A stretch of 64,000 nt of DNA from Prinsepia uniflora (taxonomy: Eukaryota; Streptophyta; Magnoliopsida; Rosales; Rosaceae): NCBI GenBank assembly GCA_032719365.1, contig CM064863.1, positions 23,197,137 to 23,261,136 on the forward strand, written 5' to 3'. The notes beneath the pieces are model-generated. The model did no database searches. It saw only the letters and a list, made by a program, of their open reading frames with translations, and had not been told where the DNA came from. Of this stretch, positions 22,719-36,560 are shown piece after piece. The position numbers were made by a program, and so were the translations under genes. How positions within the stretch are numbered: position 1 is the first letter of the stretch; each line of letters starts with the position of its first letter.

Positions 22719-24173
22719 TTATCCGATGGGATGTAGAAGTACTCTGTCTGACTCCACATCATGTCCTCTAATTGCCTCGATGTAAGGCTTCAATCGATGA
22801 CTATTGACCTTGAACTCTTTTCCCGTTTCAATGTTTTTGATCTGTATAGCTCCATGGGCAAACACATTAGTACCAACAAAAGGACCTACCCATCTGGAGA
22901 ATAATTTACCTGGAAAGAGTCTAAGCTGGGAATTGAACAACAAAACTTTCTGGCCAATGTCAAATGCTTTACTCTTGATCCGTTTGTCGTGAAATGCCTT
23001 AGCCTTTTCCTTGTAGATCAGAGTGTTTTCAAATGCATCATTTCTGATTTCCTCAAGCTCACTCAGCTGGAGCTTTCGATGTAGACCCGCGTCATCTAGC
23101 TTGATGTTGAAAGTTTTGACGGCCCACCATGCTTTATGCTCTAGTTCCACCGAAAGGTGACATGTTTTACCGTACACCAACCTATAGGGTGACATTCCTA
23201 TAGGTGTTTTGTATGTCGTCCTGTATGCCCAAAGTGCATCATCCAACCGTTGGCTCCAATCTTTACGATTAGGACCCACGGTTCGCTCTAATATCTTCTT
23301 GATCTCTCTATTACTGACTTCCGCCATTCCACTCGTTTGAGGATGGTAAGGTGTAGAGACTCGATGAGTGACACCATACCGTTTCATTAAAGCTTCAATG
23401 GTCTTGTTGCAGAAATGACTTCCTCCATCACTTATTAGGACCCGCAGGATCCCAAACCTGGAAAGAATGTTAGTTCTGAGGAAATCTGCAACAGTTTTAG
23501 AGTCATTAGTCCTGGTGGCCTTAGCTTCCACCCATTTCGATACATAATCAACGACAAGTAAGATATAGAGATAGCCATTAGATTGAGGAAACGGACCCAT
23601 AAAATCGATACCCCAAACATCAAATATTTCAACAGTAAGAACATAATGTTGTGGCATTTCATCCCTTCGTCCTAAGTTTCCTGATCTCTGACATTTATCA
23701 CAGGCTAAACAGAATGAATGTGCATCTCTAAAAAGTGTGGGCCAATATAGTCCAGATTCTAAGATTTTGAGTGCAGTTTTTCTAGATCCAAAATGGCCTC
23801 CACAAGCATGGAAATGGCAGAAATCTAGGACTGATCTATGTTCAATATCAAGGACACATCTCCTAATCAATAAATCTGCACAGTGTTTCCACAAATAAGG
23901 TTCATCCCAAATATAGTGCCTAGCATGCTTTTTAAGTTTATCTTTTTGTGCACGGGAGAGGGTGGTGGGCAACTGTTTGGTGACTAAATAATTGACAATA
24001 TCAGCATACCAAGGAGTACTTCCGTCGATTCTGATGAGTTGTTCGTCTGGAAACATCTCTTGAATCGCCACAGGATCTCGCTCATGTGCAATACGACTCA
24101 AATGGTCTGTCACCACGTTCTCTACGCCTTTCTTATCTTTAATCTCGATGTCAAACTCTTGAAGAAGAAGAAT
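22719..24173 (-). pseudogene. Athila-type integrase region
   Basis: It continues from RNase H (VVTDHLSRI, the end of the RNase H/connection) into the HHCC zinc domain (HFHACGGHFG...CLACDKCQRSG) and the DDE core. The first Asp is in WGIDFMGPFP, the second in LISDGGSHFC, and the Glu in GMAEVSNREIK. The C-terminal part ends GRQPNVFSS, the usual pol end of this lineage. The frame is open for 465 codons from the first ATG. It is separated from RT only by a single stop at 24174-24176. Confidence 0.88.
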
Positions 24174-25908
24174 TCATCGGATCAGTCTTGGTTTCGCTTC
24201 TTTATTGGCTAGGAGATACTTCAGTGCTGCATGATCAGTGTAAATAATGACTTTAGTTCGAAGTAGATAAGAGCGAAATTTATCTAAAGCAAATACAACA
24301 GCAAGCAACTCCTTTTCTGTAGTGGTGTAGTTTATCTGGGCATCATTCAAGGTTCTGGATGCATAGTAGATGGCGTAGGGCTTCTTGTCCCACCTTTGTC
24401 CGAGTACGGCTCCAACTGCATAATCAGAGGCATCGCACATTAGTTCAAAGGGTAAGGACCAATCAGGGGCACAAAGAATGGGGGCAGTGGTTAAGAGATT
24501 TTTAAGCTTCTCAAAAGCTTCCTGACAGTCTGCATCAAAGATGAAGGGTGTCTCCTTCTGAAGCAGTCGGCACAAGGGCCTTGCAATGTGGGAGAAGTCT
24601 TGGATAAATCTTCTGTAAAATCCTGCGTGACCAAGAAATGAACGGATTCCTCTCACCGAAGTGGGAGAGGGTAAGTGGCGCACAGTATCAACTTTAGATT
24701 TATCGACTTCAATTCCTCTTTCAGAAACAATATGGCCCAAGACTATCCCTTGTCTAACCATGAAATGGCATTTCTCCCAGTTAAGTACCAGATTAGTTTC
24801 GACACACCTTTGTAAGATAAGTGCTAAGTGTTCTAAGCATGCATCAAAACTATCCCCAAAGACACTGAAATCGTCCATAAATACTTCAATTATTTTTTCG
24901 ACGTATTCAGAGAAAATAGAAAGCATGCATCTTTGGAAAGTACCTGAGACGTTACATAAACCGAAGGGCATTCTTCGGTAGGCAAAAGTGCCAAAAGGAC
25001 AAGTGAAAGTCGTTTTGTCTTGGTCATTTTGAGCGATACAGATTTGATTGTACCCGGAATAACCATCAAGAAAGCAATAATAGGAGTGACCTACTAACCT
25101 TTCAAGCATTTGATCAATGAAGGGCAAAGGAAAGTGATCCTTCCTAGTTGCTTTGTTTAGGCGTCGATAGTCGATGCAGACTCTGTATCCGGTCACTGTT
25201 CGCTGGGGCACTAGCTCTCCTTCACTGTTCGCAACAACTGTGACTCCACTTTTCTTTGGGACTACTTGGACTGGTGAGACCCATTTGCTATCTGAAATTG
25301 GGTAGATGACACCACAATCCAAGAGTTTGATGACCTCTTGTTTCACGACTTCCATCATCGGAGGATGGAGGCGACGTTGGGCTTCGCGAGAGGGCTTTGT
25401 ATCATCTTCTAGTAAGATTCGATGCACACAGGTTGTAGGGCTGATTCCCTTGATATCTGACAGAGTCCATCCAATGGTTGTCTTGTACTTCGTCAAGACT
25501 TGTATCAATCTATCCTCCTGTGACTCGGTTAGTGCAGAAGACACTATGACGGGCAGAGTGTCGTCCGGGCCAAGATAGGCATACTTCAGGTGGTCAGGCA
25601 AAACTTTGAGCTCGAGAACGGGGGCCTGAATCACTGAAGGAGGAGTGGCATTATTACTAATTGGAAGTGACGAGGGTACCTGATGATGTACCATTCTGGG
25701 GGCCTCATTTAGGGTCATGACTTCATCCCAAATTCGAGGCTCTAGTTCGAAATCTGTATCTACAACCAAGGTGTCCCCTGATTGCGTTAGGACAACTCCT
25801 TCCTGGATTATCATGTTGAGTGTGTCTTCTCGAATTGAATCAAGATGTTTCTCTGCGAGATAAGTGCACACGTCAATAGAAAAAGTAGTATGAGTTGTGG
25901 AACTAGGG
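24174..25908 (-). pseudogene. Athila-type reverse transcriptase and RNase H, ending in one premature stop
   Basis: RT motifs in order: DYRRLNKATRKDHFPLPFIDQML, GYSGYNQI, the RMPFGLCN block, and the catalytic VFMDDFSVFG. RNase H follows: ELMCDASDYAVGAVLGQ, TTTEKELLAVVFA, IIYTDHAALKYLL. A TGA at 24174-24176 stands where the lineage usually has Trp after PRLIR. The right end is cut by the LARD insertion at 25909. The frame continues into protease at 34947 if the insertion is removed. Confidence 0.88.
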
Positions 25909-28683
25909 TGACAGGACCCATCCCAATCCCCCCGGGATTAGTGCGGGATGACCCTGCTCCCGTCTAACCCGAAGTGTCAGACAAGGGATATTTCCGACCT
26001 TTGCCCTCCCGGGCTATCAGAGTACGCCAGGATCCGGAGGAGGCATGTGATATCTCGATCTCTGCTACAGTCCACATCCGCTGTCAACCTGAAGGGCAGT
26101 CAAAACATTAAAAACTGTGAGTGGACAAAACAAAAAGTTTATAAAAACATTTTAACGAGAAGACATTTGTGCCCTCCACTAAAAAGCATGCATGCATTCG
26201 AAAACCATTTATCCAAAACAAACCATATGTGGGACTAAGCCCAAAGCAGATATAAACCAAGGTCGAAAGGACCACAATGAAAACGACCATACGGGCCACT
26301 GCCCAAATCCTGTGCACACCTGTACACACCACATATCATATATCATATATCCATCACATACATATATATAAGTCACACAACCAATCCTGTCACGGTATCC
26401 AAAGCTATGCGCGCGCTACCCGGGTCTCAATCCGAGTCATCTCAAAGTCAAGATCAATGTCCGCAGACCACTGACCCTACCCGAGGTAATGGTAATCATA
26501 GCCTTCCTGAGAGTAAGGAACCCAACTGGGGGGTGACTCCACTCAGTCGGTGCTCCGTGACTACTCCGGGGTCCACCCAGGCCAACGACCCTCCCCGAAG
26601 GAGATAGTAGAACATGTAAAGGAAGGTAGACGAACATATATATACATAACATAAACATTCATGACCGGTTCCCCTGAACCGTCATGATCCATAATATCCA
26701 TAATCAGGTAACATGCCGGTTCCCATAAACCGTCATGTACCGTAATAACATAACCAGGTAACATGCCGGTTCCCATAAACCGTCATGTACCGTAATAATA
26801 TAACCAACAAGGGTTCATGCCGGTTCCCATAAACCGTCATGAACCTGGGAATCCATTTAAGGTTCCCTGACCTGAAATCAAAACCGTAAAGTGACTGGGT
26901 CTCGTACCCGAACATAGGACATCAGTTGGACACCGTGCCCGATATCTGAGGTCATATGCCCGAGACAAAAACAAATGGGTCTCACACCCGAGTTTATCCT
27001 ATTGAAATCCAAATTCAGTTCATTTAAATCAATAAAGAAATACAGACCCGTATAAGCACCGTATAAGGCCGAAACCTCGAAATACGTGCTTATACGTAAC
27101 CACATACAAATGCACCCATGGCATCATCAAACAAGTAATAAAACATATAATAACATTTATGCATGCACCAATTTAGAAAACAAGGTCCACTCACAGACCG
27201 TTCGAACTGCCGCCTCGATTTGCGTGCCATACGGCTCCCCGAGCCGATCACCGTCACCGGGACTCCCAAACCTGTCCAAATCGTAATAGAAGGTTACTAA
27301 CTACTTAATTAACCTCCTACCAAAGCCCCGTAATTTTCCCGTATTTTTAACTATTTTTAATCCCGAACCTAAACCTTCCGATGCCCCGAAACATATCGAG
27401 ACGGTGTCCGATCGACTCGAAACCAGTCCCAAAATGTTCGTTACATCGAATAGATGATTTCGTATGTTGAACACATCCCCAGAAACCCCACCATGCGCTG
27501 CCACGCGCCGCCCAAAGGCCCCTGCACGTCACGCGCCGGTGCACAGTGCATCTTCCCCAGCGATCGAACCGGTTCAGCCTGCGCAGCCGGTCCAGCCGAA
27601 CCGGCGTAGCCGGTTCAGGCGTTTTCCCGTCTCCTTTTGGTCCGATTCCACCCCAAAACAACCCTATAATTCCTATTTCGATCCTAGGAGTATGTTTGGA
27701 TCATCAAAACGAAGAAAAACACGTAGAACCCGAGGTTTGATTCTTGAACCTCACGGTTCTGTTTTTCCGAGTTCCTCCCCATGGCTTCTCAGCCACTAAC
27801 CACCACCCAAAACATCCTAATAGCTTCCCAATAACCCCCTAATCTCATCCTAATCATCTAATAGCAACCATAATGCAAAAACCGAATTAAAATGGAATTT
27901 GGACCTCACCGTACCCTCTCGGGTTCGTGGCTTCGGCCGTGCACGGTGGCGTCACCTGGCCGGCCACCGTCCTCCACCATCATCTCCTCACTCTCTAGTC
28001 TCTCCAGTAAGCATATGGGTTCAAAGGTTGAAGGTTGTAATGGGTTTGGGGTCTCTGAGATCGGGTTCAAAGGAAAGAAATGATCGATGAAGAAGCAGGT
28101 GAGATGCATGAAGGAAAAATGATGTTCATTGGATGGGTGACACTTGTCACTCATCCATTGGGGATCAGAACAAATATCTGGGCCCACTAGAGACGAAACT
28201 GCACTTTTTGTCTCGTAAAACGTGCCGTCGTGAATAGTAATCGGGAACTTCCGTGAACCGTAACTTCGCCGTCGAACGTCCGAATTCGACGTGCCGCCTG
28301 TCTACGGATTCGTATCGTCCTTATCTACGTAATGGTCTTCGGCCCTCGGCCATCGGACCTCCCGGTCAAAAAGTCAACTTTTGACCTACTATTCACCCAA
28401 ATTACCAAAATGCCCCTGAACTTCCGAACGTCATAACTTCTTCCTCGAACGTCGGAATTGAACGTGCCACCTGTCTATGAACTCGTGACGTCACGAACTA
28501 CATCACGGTCATCAGTCAAAGTCCATTTGACCGCCCGATTAAAAAGTCAACGTTTTGCCACCATCAGGGGCAAAATGGTCATTTCGCACCGTTCGTCCGA
28601 TTTCGCTCTACTAATCACGGATTAGCCTCACTAATCGTGATTAGTCACTAATCTAATCTAGGAATTTGGGACGGGTCGTTACA
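25909..28683 (-). repeat. LARD 3' LTR (2775 bp)
   Basis: About 99.5% identical to 32172-34946. It contains a run of about 50-bp minisatellite units at about 26667-26846. Several short frames are open in both LTRs but have no recognisable domain. Confidence 0.95.
26667..26846. repeat. Minisatellite of about 50 bp in the LARD 3' LTR (3-4 units)
   Basis: Units contain GCCGGTTCCCATAAACCGTC and are spaced about 50-60 bp. The same array lies at 32930-33109. An inverted version is in the solo LTR at about 53995-54215. Confidence 0.85.
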
Positions 28684-28697
28684 ACCTTCCCTCCTTA
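28684..28697 (-). other. LARD polypurine tract
   Basis: The minus strand reads AAGGAGGGAAGGT immediately before the 3' LTR TG. Confidence 0.8.
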
Positions 28698-31600
28698 ATT
28701 AATTTCGTCCTCGAAATTCCAACCGACCTAATCTAACCGTTCTTCCCTCCTTAATTAGTTTCGTTCTCGAAACGCCAACTATTCTGATTCCACATCCACC
28801 TCGTGGAAGGTAGAATCAACCTCGAAATACGTGTACCCTCGTACACCAACCAACTAGAACAATACTTACTCGTCTGCAACCAGACGTACCACTAACGCTC
28901 ATGTCGCCTCGTCTACATTCGACCACGGACGTCTGCTCCCACGGGGTGTCATCAGACCTCACACCAGGATCCACGCTGACACCTCCTACAAACTATCAGT
29001 AATTGACAGTCGTCGGTCGCAAACTGATATGACACACACTCGTGGTTACACTAACCACAAGCATTTCACTCGACCTGTGTGTAACTAGACTTATCAGAAC
29101 CACTATGACCCAATGCACAGTATCTAATGTCCAGTCCACGACCCCGACTAATCCAATGGTATCGGAACCAAGCCGACTACCAACACGCTCTCCAACGTAC
29201 CACCGGTATCTCCTATATACCGTCGCCAGGCACGACAAGTCTGCCTGGTATCGTACCTTGAACAACGTACAAGGTACATACATCTACCCATCAATCAGCC
29301 TACAACCACCTAGGTTGTAGCCAATCACGTTTCTACGATGGAGTCCATTTGTCCAATCCAGTATTAGACAATCGAAACTCCGACCCATTATTTATTTCCA
29401 AATCCGAATCCGAATCCGCAATTTAGTAAGAAATCCCAAATCCGAACCCAGAAGTCGTATCCATATCCATGTTCAAATCCGAATCCGAAATCCTTATTCC
29501 GTAAGCTAGCATTTGGAATAACTATTCCGAACCCAAATCCATAAAAAGAAAATCTACAGTCAAGCTCTAGAATCAAATCCTGGATCGTCACCCAGAATCC
29601 GATTCCAAACCCCAACTCCAGAAATCCTCTTTCAAGTTCCAAATCAAATCCTAAATCGTCATCTAGAAATCTGATTCCGAAACCTGAAATATCGTTCACG
29701 TCTACCTAGACGTACCAAAACCGAACCTATCGGTTACCTGTTCGACCGATTACCACAACACAATCGATTGACTTCATAGGGAAACCAATCACAACATCAC
29801 ACACAACACCAAGTCTGACAAAACCCGACTTCGTCAGACACCTACTCCTCGGACAACTACTCAGGCGAGTAGTAAGCCATATGGGATTTACCTCGAAAAG
29901 AAGTTCAGTCCCATCATCCTCAACTCCAACATCCAGGTAAGAGTGATAAACTCTCCACCTATCTGGATCATCCAAATCACGATCCAGATCCAACACTACG
30001 TCAACCGACCATAGACGTCACGATCCCCGATCGTCACGACGTCCAAAGTCCTCAACCATTTCCCACATCTAAATAGATTAGTCAACGACAAGACATGCCG
30101 AGACCGTGGGTTCTCACTGATTTTCTCGTATCGATCCTTGTCATTCCACCGAGGAAAATCAAAGATGATACAAGACGATGACACCAAAATTCATCATATG
30201 TGAATGCAACCAAAACTCGCTGCACTCACCACGCCACGTAATTCAACATCGTCTGCCACCAAGCAGAAATGAGAAATCTCAGTCACCTAACTTCGATATA
30301 CTCATCTCCTCCTGATGGTCCAGAACAAATCCCGGGTCCACCAACCAATACACAATCAGTGTACGAGTGGCAACCAACAACATCTATATCATCAACGTCA
30401 TCTACCATCATCAATCATGGTAGAATCCGAGAAGTCACCCAAAATGACCTCGAGTTATCCAATACTAATGCGGAAAACCCGCATTCGATTCGTCACCTCA
30501 ATCGCAACCTCTTGTGATTCCGAAGTTCCAACTACGTCGGAAACAACATACTCGAACATCAACCACGTGTCCCCGTTAGACTGGTTATGGACACATGCCC
30601 CTTTACGACCGTATATGTACATCCAAAAGGATGTCAATTCATCCTAACCTGATGTACCACTCTACTGAACAGTCACAACAGACCCCTGCAGTGATCTGCA
30701 ACCCATCATATCTAACCAATTCTGACCAACTCCGGCCAACACTGACCAACTGGTCGCTAGTCCCCCATGACCGTACTCACTCCTCACGTCTCAACTACCG
30801 TTGGATCCTATCCAGTCCGTCACTATCCGTGATTCACTTCCGAACCACAGATACCAATCATAAGTCCATCACGCCGGAGTCACATCCCGACGCGTAACTC
30901 ACCGTCCTCACAATCACCGGCACCAGCACCAGCACTAGTACCAGTACACCAACGCATTATCACCTGCACTAGTATCAACACACAGGCATCCACACTAGTA
31001 GCAGCACACTACCACCAGTATCAGTATCAGCACACCGTGTGCAAACTGACAACCCTGGATCTCCGCTCATACCAAGCGACGATCCCGTACCTCTGCTCGA
31101 ATAGGAGAAACTCTGTCTCCCTCGTACCCAACAACTCTGGGTACAGTCACCCTGACATCTCATACGGGAAAAGGAAAACGTTCCCCGAACGTCCCCGATC
31201 CCCAACAATCGTAACTATAACCACTCTCGGTAGGAGCGCCTGCCCCGCACTCGTGCAGACCTAACTACCAGACATCGCTATATCCAGACTCCGTATCCAA
31301 CGGAATCAATCGCCCGTACTAACTACTCTGTATCCCACTCAGGGATTCCATCGACAAGTACCAACCCTGGTAACTTGTCCAACAATCTCTATCCTGTTGT
31401 AACTTGACTAAACCATTGTCGTCTACCAGGTCATCCACGACCTTAGTTGCACCAACCCACAACTGAAGTAGCACGACAACCAACTCGGTCTAACCGATAC
31501 GTACAACCCTGACTGCGAAGTGCAATCCCAATACAAGCTGACATGACTAGACCGACTAACGAATCCAAATCCGAATAGTCGTCCAAGTCAAACCACCAGT

Positions 31601-32156
31601 CAACTCCCATTTCCGAACCATACACACCAAGATAGGGTTCCACAATCACACCTAGAGTTCCCCAGAACCCAACTGCATAAGACAGTAAAATCCACGATCT
31701 AACCGACCCCGCGGTCTGGACATCATAAAGACGTCAATCCAATCCTACCGTCAATCCAACTCGTATTCCTCGAATCCGGTTGCTAACTGCCAACTGCAGT
31801 AAATCTATCTAACTCAACCAAATCCGATCATCCGATGATCACAATTCCCAACTAGTCGTCGGAACCAATCCTACGACATCGTGAAAGACGATCCCAACTA
31901 ACCGTCTCACGATCACACTCCAGAATACGAACACGTTAATCCCTTTGTAGGGTCCCACACTTCCAACCTTGACAGAACTATGACAACCCCGGCATCGAAT
32001 GCCGAACCAAGACGTTCCACGATCCAATCCTACTAACTATCATATCGGCACCCCAACAATCAGGTTGACCACGAACTGCAGCCCATTGAGATATCACATC
32101 CTCGACCTGTGTACATGCTCCAAGAGCTACACGGTTGCTCGAATAGAGACAACCCC

Positions 32157-32168
32157 GCTCTGATACCA
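32157..32168 (-). other. LARD primer binding site (initiator tRNA-Met type)
   Basis: The minus strand reads TGGTATCAGAGC, three bases inside the 5' LTR edge. Confidence 0.88.
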
Positions 32169-32171
32169 CGT

Positions 32172-34946
32172 TGACAGGACCCATCCCAATCCCCCCGGGA
32201 TTAGTGCGGGATGACCCTGCTCCCGTCTGACCCGAAGTGTCAGACAAGGGATATTTCCGACCTTTGCCCTCCCGGGCTATCAGAGTACGCCAGGATCCGG
32301 AGGAGGCATGTGATATCTCGATCTCTGCTACAGTCCACATCCGCTGTCAACCTGAAGGGCAGTCAAAACATTAAAAACTGTGAGTGGACAAAACAAAAAG
32401 TTTATAAAAACATTTTAACGAGAAGACATTTGTACCCTCCACTAAAAAGCATGCATGCATTCGAAAACCATTTATCCAAAACAAACCATATGTGGGACTA
32501 AGCCCAAAGCAGATATAAACCAAGGTCGAAAGGACCACAATGAAAACGACCATACGGGCCACTGCCCAAATCCTGTGCACACCTGTACACACCACATATC
32601 ATATATCATATATCCATCACATACATATATATAAGTCACACAACCAATCCTGTCACGGTATCCAAAGCTACGTGCGCGCTACCCGGGTCTCAATCCGAGT
32701 CATCTCAAAGTCAAGATCAATGTCCGCAGACGACTGACCCTACCCGAGGTAATAGTAATCATAGCCTTCCTGAGAGTAAGGAACCCAACTGGGGGGTGAC
32801 TCCACTCAGTCGGTGCTCCGTGACTACTCCGGGGTCCACCCAGGCCAACGACCCTCCCCGAAGGAGATAGTAGAACATGTAAAGGAAGGTAGACGAACAT
32901 ATATATACATAACATAAACATTCATGACCGGTTCCCCTGAACCGTCATGATCCATAATATCTATAATCAGGTAACATGCCGGTTCCCATAAACCGTCATG
33001 TACCGTAATAACATAACCAGGTAACATGCCGGTTCCCATAAACCGTCATGTACCGTAATAATATAACCAACAAGGGTTCATGCCGGTTCCCATAAACCGT
33101 CATGAACCTGGGAATCCATTTAAGGTTCCCTGACCTGAAATCAAAACCGTAAAGTGACTGGGTCTCGTACCCGAACATAGGACATCAGTTGGACACCGTG
33201 CCCGATATCTGAGGTCATATGCCCGAGACAAAACCAAATGGGTCTCACACCCGAGTTTATCCTATTGAAATCCAAATTCAGTTCATTTAAATCAATAAAG
33301 AAATACAGACCCGTATAAGCACCGTATAAGGCCGAAACCTCGAAATACGTGCTTATACGTAACCACATACAAATGCACCCATGGCATCATCAAACAAGTA
33401 ATAAAACATATAATAACATTTATGCATGCACCAATTTAGAAAACAAGGTCCACTCACAGACCGTTCGAACTGCCGCCTCGATTTGCGTGCCATACGGCTC
33501 CCCGAGCCGATCACCGTCACCGGGACTCCCAAACCTGTCCAAATCGTAATAGAAGGTTACTAACTACTTAATTAACCTCCTACCAAAGCCCCGTAATTTT
33601 CCCGTATTTTTAACTATTTTTAATCCCGAACCTAAACCTTCCGATGCCCCGAAACATATCGAGACGGTGTCCGATCGACTCGAAACCAGTCCCAAAATGT
33701 TCGTTACATCGAATAGATGATTTCGTATGTTGAACACATCCCCAGAAACCCCACCATGCGCTGCCACGCGCCGCCCAAAGGCCCCTGCACGTCACGCGCC
33801 GGTGCACAGTGCATCTTCCCCAGCGATCGAACCGGTTCAGCCTGCGCAGCCGGTCCAGCCGAACCGGCGTAGCCGGTTCAGGCGTTTTCCCGTCTCCTTT
33901 TGGTCCGATTCCACCCCAAAACAACCCTATAATTCCTATTTCGATCCTAGGAGTATGTTTGGATCATCAAAACGAAGAAAAACACGTAGAACCCGAGGTT
34001 TGATTCTTGAACCTCACGGTTCTGTTTTTCCGAGTTCCTCCCCATGGCTTCTCAGCCACTAACCACCACCCAAAACATCCTAATAGCTTCCCAATAACCC
34101 CCTAATCTCATCCTAATCATCTAATAGCAACCATAATGCAAAAACCGAATTAAAATGGAATTTGGACCTCACCGTACCCTCTCGGGTTCGTGGCTTCGGC
34201 CGTGCACGGTGGCGTCACCTGGCCGGCCACCGTCCTCCACCATCATCTCCTCACTCTCTAGTCTCTCCAGTAAGCATATGGGTTCAAAGGTTGAAGGTTG
34301 TAATGGGTTTGGGGTCTTTGAGATCGGGTTCAAAGGAAAGAAATGATCGATGAAGAAGCAGGTGAGATGCATGAAGGAAAAATGATGTTCATTGGATGGG
34401 TGACACTTGTCACTCATCCATTGGGGATCAGAACAAATATCTGGGCCCACTAGAGACGAAACTGCACTTTTTGTCTCGTAAAACGTGCCGTCATGAATAG
34501 TAACCGGGAACTTCCGTGAACCGTAACTTCGCCGTCGAACGTCCGAATTCGACGTGCCGCCTGTCTACGGATTCGTATCGTCCTTATCTACGTAATGGTC
34601 TTCGGCCCTCGGCCATCGGACCTCCCGGTCAAAAAGTCAACTTTTGACCTACTATTCACCCAAATTACCAAAATGCCCCTGAACTTCCGAACGTCATAAC
34701 TTCTTCCTCGAACGTCGGAATTGAACGTGCCACCTGTCTATGAACTCGTGACGTCACGAACTACGTCACGGTCATCAGTCAAAGTCCATTTGACCGCCCG
34801 ATTAAAAAGTCAACGTTTTGCCACCATTAGGGGCAAAACGGTCATTTCGCACCGTTCGTCCGATTTCGCTCTACTAATCACGGATTAGCCTCACTAATCG
34901 TGATTAGTCACTAATCTAATCTAGGAATTTGGGACGGGTCGTTACA
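32172..34946 (-). repeat. LARD 5' LTR (2775 bp)
   Basis: TG...CA ends. Pairs with 25909-28683 at about 99.5%. Confidence 0.95.
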
Positions 34947-36560
34947 AGGGTACCTCATGGCATCAAAAATGTTGAAGCCAATCTCCTCTCCGTCTACTTC
35001 CATAGTTAATGTTCCATTGAACACATCAATGTTTGTCTTGGTAGTTCTCATGAATGGTCTTCCCAATAGAATTAGTGGAGCTTGTTTCGTAGGGGAATCC
35101 TCCATGTCTAGGACATAAAAGTCAGCGGGGAAGATGAGCTGGTTAACCTGCACAAGAACATCTTCGACGTATCCCTTAGGATACACATTAGAGCGATCGG
35201 CTAACTGAATGATAACATCGTCATGCTGTAATTTATCTAGACCTAGGGCAACATATAGTGAATATGGCATAACATTAATGGATGCTCCTAAGTCTAGCAT
35301 GACTTTATCAAATGACTTATTACCAATCACGCAGGGAATAGAAAAACTCCCTGGATCCTTCAACTTTGGGGGTAGCCGACGCTGGATTACAGCAGAAACT
35401 GTTTCACTCACCATCACAACCTCCTTCTCCCTCGTATGGCGCCTTGGAGTGCATAACTCTTTCAGAAATTTTGCGTATTTCGACACTTGTTTGATGCACT
35501 CGATCAAGGGCATGTTGATTTGCACCCTTTTGAAGATCTCCAAGATTTCCTCATCAGATTCATTCTTCTTAGATTTGGCAAGCCTACTTGGAAATGGTGC
35601 ATGCACAAACGGGGAATTAGTAACAATCGAACTTGAAGGGATTGGGTTATTACCTTGTGTGTGGGTAGGTTGAACTGGCGGTTGTGTCGTGGTGGTCTTA
35701 GTTGCCACCTTGTGCTTTTCAGCCTCAGAAACGGCTGGATCTGGCTCTATTTCTCCGAGCACTTTACCACTTCGAGTGGTAATTGCATTGGCTCCAGGTC
35801 TTACATTTGGGTTGGGCGTAGGTTGAGGTGGAAGCACCCCGCTAGCTTGGATCTTACCCATGAAGTCCACGACCTTGCCCATTTGGTCCTTGAGATCATC
35901 GATGTCTTTTTGTTGATTTTGCTGACCTGTGACAAAAGCCTGAGTTGACGCCATTAGTGTTTGCTGCCCTTGGGAAAGAGCAGCCAGCATTTTATCATAA
36001 TCAGGATTAGAAGATGAAGAAGTATGATTATTTGCATAATTATGAGAAAAGTTAGAAAATGGGACCGGGGGCCTTGGTTGCCATGTGGGCCTTGGGAACT
36101 GGTCTTGGACACGGTTTGGCCCGGTCGACATGTGCTGAGGGTTTAGGAAATTGTTCGGATCTCTCCAACTGTAACCTTGGGTCCTTGGCCCTCCTTGAAA
36201 GCCTCTAATGGCGTGTGCCATTTCAGTTCCCGAGTCTTCCTCCCTTGCAGTGTAGGGACATTGTTCCTCAAGATGGCCTTGAGAGCATATGGAACAAACT
36301 GGAGCTACCTGTTTCTTTAGTTCAAGCATATTTGAAAGCATAGAGGTGATCTTATCTAACTTTGAATCATTTATAGCATGGGAACTTACCTCATGTACCT
36401 TTCTAGAAATAGGATCGGCACCTTCGTATTGTGCATCATTGAGTGCACGGCTTTCAAGTAGTGCACGACCATCTACTAGGCTCCGAGCTAAGAAACTTCC
36501 ATTAGCTGCAGCATCGTGCAGTCCTTTATCCCAAACTTTGAGTCCTTCGTAAAAGTAGGT
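34947..36560 (-). pseudogene. Athila-type gag C-terminus and protease
   Basis: The minus strand is open from about 36560 to the LARD junction at 34947. It carries a CCHC-like knuckle (CSICSQGHLEEQC, with one residue fewer than the canonical C-x2-C-x4-H-x4-C), a long linker, and the retropepsin block LDLGASINVMPYSLY followed by a flap-like ILLGRPFMRT. The residue before GAS is Leu rather than the more usual Asp-Thr/Ser form; related Athila proteases also read DLGAS. The frame continues into RT at 25908 when the LARD is taken out. Confidence 0.85.

Larger units (their letters stand above)
28684..32171 (-). other. Internal region of the LARD, non-coding
   Basis: No gag, protease, RT or integrase motif is seen on either strand; the longest frames are about 110 codons and featureless. 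The plus strand is rich in C and A and poor in G. It contains CCGAATCC-type repeats (29395-29480), CACCAGCACCAG/AGTATCAGTATCAG runs (30920-31040) and a duplicated PPT-like block (28684-28700 and 28742-28760). Confidence 0.85.
25909..34946 (-). mobile_element. Young non-autonomous LTR element (LARD type), 9.0 kb, no coding capacity
   Basis: Two 2775-bp LTRs (25909-28683 and 32172-34946) of equal length differ at about 14 positions by eye (about 0.5%). The PBS at 32157-32168 reads TGGTATCAGAGC on the minus strand, and a PPT lies at 28684-28697. The 3488-bp internal region has no frame resembling gag or pol. The flanks share CCCT on the minus strand (4 bp, or 5 with an overlapping A), and the Athila frame is restored without the insert. 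The LTR style (TGTAACGACCCG...) and the iMet PBS suggest a Tekay/Del chromovirus parent; that is inference. Confidence 0.92.

Noticed and set aside
27347..28187. Several 60-110 codon frames in the LARD LTR, repeated at 33610-34450
   Set aside because: Present in both LTRs because the LTRs are copies. No domain, overlapping on both strands, and not kept as intact frames in the solo LTR.
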